A stretch of DNA of 64,000 nucleotides from Flocculibacter collagenilyticus (GTDB lineage: Bacteria > Pseudomonadota > Gammaproteobacteria > Enterobacterales > Alteromonadaceae): contig NZ_CP059888.1 in the NCBI RefSeq assembly GCF_016469335.1, forward strand, positions 2,046,001-2,110,000. The letters run 5' to 3'. The notes below the pieces were generated by a model. The model was not told the DNA's origin, made no database searches, and saw only the letters and a list, made by a program, of their open reading frames with translations. Positions 57,544 through 64,000 of this stretch are shown here, one piece after another; position 1 is the stretch's first letter; each line of letters opens with the position of its first letter. The translations under genes and the position numbers were made by a program.

Positions 57544-58833
57544 ATGGCCGACAAAAAGGTGACCATAACGATTGATGGTCAAGAGCCATTTGAGTTGCCA
57601 ATACTTAACGGTACTGCGGGTAATAGTGTAATTGACGTAAGAACCTTGGGTGCTAGCGGATATTTTACTTATGACCCTGGTTTTTTAGCGACCGCGTCAT
57701 GTGAGTCAAAAATCACATTCATTGACGGTGGCAAGGGTGAGTTATTACACCGTGGCTACCCTATAGAACAGCTTGCAGATAATTCTAGCTACTTAGAATT
57801 ATGCTACTTGTTACTAAACGGTGAGCTGCCTTCTGAAAATGAAATGGCAGAATTCACTACTACTATTACTAACCATACAATGGTTCACGAGAAAATTGCC
57901 CACTTCTTCCAAGGTTTCTTGGTAGATGCACATCCAATGGCAATGCTGTGTGGTGTTGTTGGTGCAATGTCGTCATTTTATCATGATGATTTAGATATTA
58001 ATGACCCTGCACAACGTCACCGTAGTGCTTATCGCCTAATCGCAAAACTTCCTACTATCGCAGCGATGGCATATAAGTACAGCATCGGTCAACCGTTTGT
58101 ATACCCACGTAACGACTTATCTTATTCTGCAAACTTCTTACACATGATGTTCTCTGTACCAGCAGAAAACTACAAAGTAAGCCCAGTTATTGCTAAAGCA
58201 ATGGATAAGATTTTCATGCTTCATGCTGACCATGAGCAAAACGCATCTACTTCTACAGTTAGATTAGCGGGCTCTTCTGGCGCTAACCCTTATGCATGTA
58301 TCTCTGCAGGTATTGCATCTTTATGGGGACCAGCACACGGCGGCGCAAATGAAGCTTGCTTGAACATGCTTGAGGAAATTGGTTCAGTTGATCGTATTCC
58401 TGAATTCATTACTAAAGCGAAAGATAAAGCTGACCCATTCCGTTTAATGGGCTTTGGTCATCGCGTATACAAAAACTTTGACCCACGCGCAAATGTAATG
58501 CGTGAAACATGTCATGCTGTGTTAAAAGAGTTAAATATCAAAGATCCATTACTAGATGTAGCGATGGAGCTTGAAAAGATTGCCTTGGAAGATCAATACT
58601 TTGTTGAGAAAAAACTATATCCAAATGTAGATTTTTATTCGGGTATTATCCTTAAAGCAATCGGTATCCCAACTAGCATGTTCACGGTAATTTTTGCAAT
58701 GAGCCGCACTGTAGGTTGGATATCTCATTGGGATGAGATGCTTAGTCAAGCAGGCCATAAAATTGGTCGTCCACGCCAATTGTACACTGGTGAAACGTCT
58801 AGAGATTATGTTGATATTGCAAAACGCAAATAA
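57544..58833 (+). CDS. gltA: Citrate synthase
   Basis: Condenses oxaloacetate and acetyl-CoA, the entry to the TCA cycle. 429 residues, type II (allosteric, NADH-sensitive) form with an amino-terminal domain (about 1-60). Catalytic segments [35 protein letters not shown] and [13 protein letters not shown] are intact. Start ATG with AAGGAG 8 bp upstream. Divergent from sdhC. Confidence 0.97.
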   Translation: MADKKVTITIDGQEPFELPILNGTAGNSVIDVRTLGASGYFTYDPGFLATASCESKITFIDGGKGELLHRGYPIEQLADNSSYLELCYLLLNGELPSENEMAEFTTTITNHTMVHEKIAHFFQGFLVDAHPMAMLCGVVGAMSSFYHDDLDINDPAQRHRSAYRLIAKLPTIAAMAYKYSIGQPFVYPRNDLSYSANFLHMMFSVPAENYKVSPVIAKAMDKIFMLHADHEQNASTSTVRLAGSSGANPYACISAGIASLWGPAHGGANEACLNMLEEIGSVDRIPEFITKAKDKADPFRLMGFGHRVYKNFDPRANVMRETCHAVLKELNIKDPLLDVAMELEKIALEDQYFVEKKLYPNVDFYSGIILKAIGIPTSMFTVIFAMSRTVGWISHWDEMLSQAGHKIGRPRQLYTGETSRDYVDIAKRK

Positions 58834-58853
58834 GTATTTATCTTGTTAATTTT

Positions 58854-58878
58854 AAAAGGCAGCTCCGCTGCCTTTTTT
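58854..58878 (+). terminator. Intrinsic terminator after gltA
   Basis: AAAAGGCAGC / GCTGCCTTTT with a 3-nt loop, then TT; 20 bp after the gltA stop. The remaining 260 bp before the next gene is AT-rich, and must hold the efflux operon promoter; nothing else was recognised there. Confidence 0.92.
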
Positions 58879-59138
58879 ATTGCGTCACTTTTAAAAAATT
58901 CCTTCATCTATCTTCACATCAATAATTGTCAAATCCCTTTGTAAATCTAGCGCTGTACATTTAGCCTCATAATTTAGTCAAAACGACACTTAATTAGTGC
59001 AATTAACAATAAAATGGAATGCTGTAAATTGTAATAAAGTGTTATAACTTATTGTTATTTAATATATTTACTATACATTATCACTCTTGGCACAACACCT
59101 GCTCCATGTAGTAAAATTATAATTAATGGAATAACCTC

Positions 59139-60215
59139 ATGCTTAACATAAACTTACCATCGCATAAGTCGCTTTTTCTTATTTCTTCTGTGGCTTTTTC
59201 CAGCATACTCCTAACAGGCTGTGATGAAGCAACTGCATCAGCAGAAACTAAACCAGAAAAAGAAGAAATTAGTATTCCTATTGAAGTCTCTACTATTGAT
59301 TCTGGCGATATCAGTTCTACCTACCAAACTACAGCCATTCTTGAAGCCAAAGAAGAAACCGAAGTTACTAGTAAAGTCTCAGGCATTGTTGAAAAGATTT
59401 TTGTTGAAGAAGCAGATTATGTTGAAAAGGGACAAATCATTGCTCAACTAGATTCAAACCGTTTTGAATTACAATTACAAAAAGCAAAAGCTGAATATAA
59501 CAGAGTTAAGAGTGAACTAAACAGAATTGAAAAAGTGCACGGCAAAAAGTACGTAAGCGCAGATCAATACACTCAATTAAAATGGCAATTAGAAGCGGCC
59601 AAAGTTCAGTTGAATATAGCTAAATTAGATGTTGAAGAAACCAGCATTAAAGCACCTATCTCTGGATTTATTGCAAAGCGTCATGCAAAGGTAGGTAATT
59701 TAATTAATCAATACCAAGAAAATAGCCTTTTTCATATTGTTAACCTAGACGAACTTCAAGGTATTATTCATCTTCCTGAGCAACAACTACAATTTGTAAA
59801 ACCTAAACTAAATGCTACGTTAAAGTTATCTGCAATCAGCCAACCACAAAAAGCGTATATTGAGCGTATAAGCCCAGTTATCGATGCACAAACAGGTACA
59901 TTCAAAGTAACACTTAAAGTCCCTAATCCTCAGCACACGTTAAAAGCAGGTATGTTCGCAAAAGTGGATATTAACTATGACACGCATACCAACGTAGTAA
60001 GGATCCCACGCACTGCCGTTATTGAAATGGATAATCAGCATACCGTGTATATAGTAGAAGAAAACAAAGTATCTAAGAAAATTCTAGAAATAGGTTACCA
60101 AGAAGGTGGCTATTACGAAGTTATTAACGGTGTTGCAACAGGCCAACAAGTGGTTACAGCAGGCCATAACAACTTGAAAGACCAAGCTAAAGTACAAATT
60201 GTATCTACACTTTAA
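59139..60215 (+). CDS. RND efflux periplasmic adaptor lipoprotein
   Basis: Membrane-fusion protein of a resistance-nodulation-division pump, 358 residues. Signal peptide with lipobox LTGC (C28), then the biotinyl-lipoyl-like halves (EVTSKVSGIVEKIFVEEADYVEKGQIIAQLDS and IKAPISGFIAKRHAKVGNLI) around a helical hairpin (about 105-155), a beta-barrel and a membrane-proximal domain (IPRTAVIEMDNQHTVYIVEENKV). Acidic/Lys-rich stretch follows the lipobox. 15 bp upstream of the permease gene. Confidence 0.93.
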   Translation: MLNINLPSHKSLFLISSVAFSSILLTGCDEATASAETKPEKEEISIPIEVSTIDSGDISSTYQTTAILEAKEETEVTSKVSGIVEKIFVEEADYVEKGQIIAQLDSNRFELQLQKAKAEYNRVKSELNRIEKVHGKKYVSADQYTQLKWQLEAAKVQLNIAKLDVEETSIKAPISGFIAKRHAKVGNLINQYQENSLFHIVNLDELQGIIHLPEQQLQFVKPKLNATLKLSAISQPQKAYIERISPVIDAQTGTFKVTLKVPNPQHTLKAGMFAKVDINYDTHTNVVRIPRTAVIEMDNQHTVYIVEENKVSKKILEIGYQEGGYYEVINGVATGQQVVTAGHNNLKDQAKVQIVSTL

Positions 60216-60230
60216 TAAGGGACTATTGCC

Positions 60231-63200
60231 ATGAAAGTAGTAGAAATTGCAGTAAAACGCCCTGTAACCGTTTGGATGTTCACCGCCGCGATCATCCTAT
60301 TCGGTCTTGTATCACTATCAAGACTTTCAGTGAATTTATTACCTGAATTGTCATACCCTACTCTCACCATCAGAACAGATTATGAAGGTGCTGCACCACG
60401 TGAATTAGAACAGTTAGTCTCTAAACCCATCGAGGAAACAATTGGTGTAGTAAAAGGCGTTCGTCAAGTTCAGTCTATTTCAAAAGCGGGACGTTCTGAT
60501 GTAGTACTAGAATTTGAATGGGGCACGGAAATGGACCTTGCGAGTTTAGAAGTACGTGAAAAGCTTGATGTAATGCAGCTTCCCCTTGATGTGAAAAAGC
60601 CACTCTTACTTCGCTTCAACCCTTCACTTGATCCTATTATGCGATTCGGACTTCAGCTAGGGGAAAACAGCAGCACAGATCTAAAAACATTAAGAACGTT
60701 TGCTGAAGAAGAGATTAAACGCAAACTTGAATCTGTTATTGGGGTTGCATCAGTCAAACTTGGTGGTGGCTTAGAACAACAAATACACGTTTTAGTTGAT
60801 CAACATAAAGCCAGCCAATTAGGTATTTCTTTAGCAACTATTAACCAGCGTTTAACTGAAGAAAATCTAAACCAATCAGGTGGTAAAGTTAAAAGCGAAA
60901 ATCAAGAATACCTAGTAAGAACAATTAATCAGTTTCAAACGGTTGCTGATATTGAAAACGTTTTTATCGCGCACCAAGATGGAAAAAACATTCGCCTTGC
61001 TGATATCGCAACTGTACACGACAGATTTAAAGAGCGCGACTCCATCACACGCATTAACGGCGCTGAAGCCATTGAAATAGCCATTTATAAAGAAGGGGAC
61101 GCCAATACGGTTGCAGTTGCTAATGCTGTAAAAGTCCGTATTAATGAGTTACAAGGTACATTACCTGATAGCCATCAGCTAATTGAAGTATATGACCAGT
61201 CAACATTCATTGCGGGTGCAATTAGCGAAGTAAAATCGGCTGCCATTATGGGTGGTGCACTAGCAATGGTTATTTTATATTTCTTTTTAAGAAACGTATG
61301 GTCAACCATCATCATTTCAATCTCTATTCCAGTGTCAGTTATCGCTACTTTTAATTTGATGTATGGTAACGATATCTCGCTAAACATCATGAGCTTAGGT
61401 GGAATCGCCCTCGCTGTTGGTTTATTAGTTGATAACTCTATCGTTGTATTAGAAAACATTGCGAGGAAAAAAGAAGAGTCAGGTGAAAGCTTAACTAACG
61501 CAGTGGATGGCACTAAAGAAGTGAGTGGCGCTATTCTAGCATCAACACTTACAACAATGGCCGTGTTCTTTCCTTTAGTGTTTGTTGAGGGTATTGCAGG
61601 ACAGCTATTTAGTGACCAAGCTTTAACCGTTACTTTCTCTCTACTTTCATCACTTATTGTTGCACTAACCGTTATTCCTATGCTCTCTGCGAAAAAAGCA
61701 AGAGAACAGCTTGCGGTAGTAGATGATTATATTAAGCCCGTTGAGAAGCCAGTACAGAAAAAAACCGGAGTGCGTAAAGCCTTACACTTTTTATTATTGC
61801 CTTTTAAATTAATATTTAATCTTATTTTTAAGTATATACCCGGCTCATTGATTGTTGTTGTGACTGCACTTTATCGAGGAATAAGTCACATCCTTTCAAA
61901 ACTACTTGCTCCCGTTTTATGGGCTTTTGACAAGTTCTATAATGCTCTAGCAGGCCGTTATCGAGCATTGCTACGTACTTCATTAAACCATCGCACTATA
62001 GCAGCAAGTTTAATCTTAATCGTGACTGCATTAAGCTTTTCCACACTCTATAAAGTGGGCATGGAATTAATTCCACGTATGTCACAAGGCGAATTTATCG
62101 TTGAGATCACGCTACCACCTGGCAGTCATTTGGATCAAACAGATAACTTATTACAAAATTTAGCTAAGCACACCGAGTCACACGAGTTAGTAAGTAAAAC
62201 ATTCTCAATAGCAGGTACAGGAAGCTTAATGAACGCATCTCCTGCTCAAGGTGGTGATAACTGGGGGCGTTTGAATGTTGTCATGAAAGACGGTTCTACA
62301 GGCCAAAATGAAAATGAAGTTATGGCGCATATTCGTGCTCGTCTTGCAAACATGGCAGGCGTACAAAGCCAATTTTCTAAACCTGAATTATTCAGTTTCA
62401 AAACACCATTAGAAATTGAAGTAAGAGGCTATAACTTAAACGCCTTGAAACAATATTCTACAGCTATTTCGGAAGCGCTGAATAAAACTCAGCAATTTAC
62501 AGATATCGAAATGTCATTACGCACAGGTCAACCTGAAATAAAAATTCACTTTGATCATGAAAGAATTTCACAACTGGGATTGTCTGCGCCCGCAATTGCC
62601 AAGCATATTGCAGGTAAAATTCACGGTACATCGTCTAGTAAATTTAACGTGAATGACCGAAAGATTGATATTTTGGTGCGCATCGATGAACAGGAACGTA
62701 ATTCTGTTCAAGACATAAAGAACTTAATTGTTAACCCAAGCAGTAATCAGCCAATTCCGTTAAGCGCAGTTGCTGACATTGAAATGTCAGTCGGTCCAAG
62801 CGAAATAACTCGTATCAGTCAAGAAAGAGTGGCATTGGTTACCGCGAACTTGAATGGTGGAGATCTTAAAGATGCAATGATAGTTGCCCAAGAAGTGCTT
62901 AATAACCTTCCTGCCCCCCTTTCACTTACCGCTAAAATCTCAGGGCAAAGTGAAGAAATGGAGAACTCATTTAAATCACTGCAATTTGCATTATTACTTG
63001 CTGTATTTATGGTTTATATCGTGATGGCGTCTCAATTTGAATCGTTACTACACCCATTACTTATCTTGTTTACTGTGCCTTTAGCGACAGCGGGCTCAAT
63101 ACTCGGTTTATTTTTAACTGGCACTAACTTGAGCGTCATTGTCTTCATCGGCTTAATTATGCTGACTGGTATTGTTGTTAATAACGCGATTGTATTGGTC

Positions 63201-63485
63201 GACCGTATAAACCAATTAAGAGCCTCCGGTATGGAAAAAATAAGCGCTATTCAGATGGCTGCCGAAACACGCTTCCGCCCTATTCTCATGACAACTTTAA
63301 CAACTGTTCTAGGCCTACTGCCATTAGCAATCAGCTTAGGTGAAGGTGGCGAGATGAGAGCACCAATGGCCATCACCGTGATATTCGGTTTACTTTTCGC
63401 AACTGTACTAACGCTTGTATTTATTCCTGTAATTTACAGCGTATTCGACAGAAAAACATTCAAGGAAACCGCTAATGAGCAATAA
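60231..63485 (+). CDS. RND efflux permease
   Basis: 1084-residue inner-membrane proton-driven exporter, with twelve helices expected. Amino end VEIAVKRPVTVWMFTAAIILFG, porter domains, and the proton-relay helix GGIALAVGLLVDNSIVVLENI with its aspartate; second half ends with FIPVIYSVFDRK. A stretch of about 80 residues after the sixth helix (around 500-580) includes extra hydrophobic segments (LHFLLLPFKLIFNLIF and a second stretch) beyond the usual 1030-1050-residue RND length. Probably hydrophobic/amphiphilic export (HAE1 type); substrate unknown. Confidence 0.92.
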   Translation: MKVVEIAVKRPVTVWMFTAAIILFGLVSLSRLSVNLLPELSYPTLTIRTDYEGAAPRELEQLVSKPIEETIGVVKGVRQVQSISKAGRSDVVLEFEWGTEMDLASLEVREKLDVMQLPLDVKKPLLLRFNPSLDPIMRFGLQLGENSSTDLKTLRTFAEEEIKRKLESVIGVASVKLGGGLEQQIHVLVDQHKASQLGISLATINQRLTEENLNQSGGKVKSENQEYLVRTINQFQTVADIENVFIAHQDGKNIRLADIATVHDRFKERDSITRINGAEAIEIAIYKEGDANTVAVANAVKVRINELQGTLPDSHQLIEVYDQSTFIAGAISEVKSAAIMGGALAMVILYFFLRNVWSTIIISISIPVSVIATFNLMYGNDISLNIMSLGGIALAVGLLVDNSIVVLENIARKKEESGESLTNAVDGTKEVSGAILASTLTTMAVFFPLVFVEGIAGQLFSDQALTVTFSLLSSLIVALTVIPMLSAKKAREQLAVVDDYIKPVEKPVQKKTGVRKALHFLLLPFKLIFNLIFKYIPGSLIVVVTALYRGISHILSKLLAPVLWAFDKFYNALAGRYRALLRTSLNHRTIAASLILIVTALSFSTLYKVGMELIPRMSQGEFIVEITLPPGSHLDQTDNLLQNLAKHTESHELVSKTFSIAGTGSLMNASPAQGGDNWGRLNVVMKDGSTGQNENEVMAHIRARLANMAGVQSQFSKPELFSFKTPLEIEVRGYNLNALKQYSTAISEALNKTQQFTDIEMSLRTGQPEIKIHFDHERISQLGLSAPAIAKHIAGKIHGTSSSKFNVNDRKIDILVRIDEQERNSVQDIKNLIVNPSSNQPIPLSAVADIEMSVGPSEITRISQERVALVTANLNGGDLKDAMIVAQEVLNNLPAPLSLTAKISGQSEEMENSFKSLQFALLLAVFMVYIVMASQFESLLHPLLILFTVPLATAGSILGLFLTGTNLSVIVFIGLIMLTGIVVNNAIVLVDRINQLRASGMEKISAIQMAAETRFRPILMTTLTTVLGLLPLAISLGEGGEMRAPMAITVIFGLLFATVLTLVFIPVIYSVFDRKTFKETANEQ

Positions 63486-64000
63486 GGGATTACATAAAGC
63501 GAGTGGCGAAAACGAATCTATTGGTAGTATTTTTGCCGCTTTTTCTTTAAGAAAACCAATCACCGTAACAATGGTGTTTTTATCAACCCTCTTACTCGGA
63601 TTAGTGTCGAGCAAACTTTTACCACTTGAAATGTGGCCAGGCGTTGATATTCCAGAGCTATTTATTAATGTGCCGTACGCTAACTCTACTCCAGCTGAAG
63701 TAGAACGCCTGATCACACGGCCAGTAGAGGAAGCACTTGCCACAATTAGCGGGATTAAGCGTTTACGTTCGTTCTCAAGAGAAAACGGTGCAGAAATAGG
63801 GTTAGAGTTTGCTTGGGATGAAAATATCAACGCCAAAAGCATCGAAGCACGTGAAAAAGTAGATGCCATCAGGCATTTACTTCCTGACGATGTGGAGCGC
63901 GTTTTAGTATTTCAATTTAACACCAGTGATATGCCAATTTTGCAGTTACGTATATCCAGTGATCGCGACTTATCACTTGCCTATGACTTATTAGAGCGCA
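63475..64000 (+). CDS. Second RND efflux permease, 5' part
   Basis: Begins at ATG 63475, overlapping the previous gene's end by 11 bp in a shifted frame, and stays open to the window edge (175 codons). The protein reads SLRKPITVTMVFLSTLLLG for the first helix, then LPLEMWPGVDIPELFINVPYANSTPAEVERLITRPVEEAL and GIKRLRSFSRENGAEIGLEF, typical of RND porters. So the operon encodes two permeases behind one adaptor, as in MdtBC-like heteromeric pumps. Confidence 0.9.
   Translation, partial: MSNKGLHKASGENESIGSIFAAFSLRKPITVTMVFLSTLLLGLVSSKLLPLEMWPGVDIPELFINVPYANSTPAEVERLITRPVEEALATISGIKRLRSFSRENGAEIGLEFAWDENINAKSIEAREKVDAIRHLLPDDVERVLVFQFNTSDMPILQLRISSDRDLSLAYDLLER

Noticed and set aside
63408-63869. 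153-codon minus-strand frame across the two RND genes
   Set aside because: It lies opposite the end of one permease and the start of the next, both with strong family motifs.
1-64000. A new defence, toxin-antitoxin, phage or biosynthetic system
   Set aside because: Every gene run of two or more was assignable to a known pathway or conserved neighbourhood; the unrecognised genes are single and scattered.

Overview
The window reads as ordinary chromosome of an AT-rich marine gammaproteobacterium of the order Alteromonadales. Colwelliaceae-like (Colwellia/Thalassotalea) is my best guess, from protein sequence character and gene order: fnr-uspE-ttcA, yafS-gloB-mltD, alaA-yfbR, thrS-infC-rpmI-rplT, and gltA divergent from sdhCDAB-sucABCD. 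Genus cannot be fixed by reading alone. No tRNA, rRNA, CRISPR array, phage or defence island was seen. The only mobile element is one inactivated insertion sequence.

Layout. 1-7.7 kb: cbb3-type cytochrome oxidase (ccoN 3' part, ccoO, ccoQ, ccoP), its assembly genes (fixH, copper ATPase ccoI, ccoS, a TauE/SafE-like membrane protein) and the oxygen sensor fnr. 7.8-11.1 kb: uspE and ttcA, separated by an ISAs1-family element (8840-10059) with 18-bp inverted repeats, a perfect 10-bp target duplication and a frameshifted transposase. 11.3-20 kb: envelope and housekeeping genes (a DUF2987-like secreted protein, Bax-like glucosaminidase, alaA, yfbR, two metallo-beta-lactamase-fold hydrolases including gloB, yafS-type methyltransferase, mltD, an unknown secreted protein). 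20.3-28.9 kb: a TonB-dependent receptor, then tyrosine catabolism on the minus strand (hpd-hmgA-fahA-maiA) behind its regulator tyrR. 29-35.5 kb: ybiT, a small glutaredoxin-fold protein, glutamate dehydrogenase, a JmjC/cupin-like protein, and a REC-GGDEF-EAL protein whose REC and EAL parts look degenerate. 35.9-39.2 kb: thrS-infC-rpmI-rplT on the minus strand. 39.4-45.3 kb: START-domain protein, EamA transporter, fructosamine-kinase-like protein, pteridine reductase, a CPXCG protein, gpx-ohrR, a single-domain response regulator and fur. 45.5-58.8 kb: glnS, then sdhCDAB-sucAB-sucCD on the minus strand, with gltA divergent. 59.1-64 kb: an RND efflux system (lipoprotein adaptor, permease, and the start of a second permease).

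How the genes fit together. The left end is a respiratory module in which FNR would couple oxygen level to cbb3 oxidase production. Tyrosine breakdown yields fumarate and acetoacetate, which feed the TCA enzymes encoded at the right. gpx and ohrR form a peroxide-response pair.

Most rewarding signals. They are regulatory and are not an unknown gene system: a thrS leader with a tRNA-Thr anticodon-arm mimic and an upstream hairpin, as in the E. coli thrS operator; the AUU start of infC; an 18-bp perfect palindrome over the -10 box of gpx next to an OhrR-type gene; a TyrR-box-like site before hpd; terminator-like hairpins inside the tyrosine and TCA gene runs; and an insertion sequence that landed in the arm of a hairpin. 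I looked for a wholly new multi-gene system and found none I can support.
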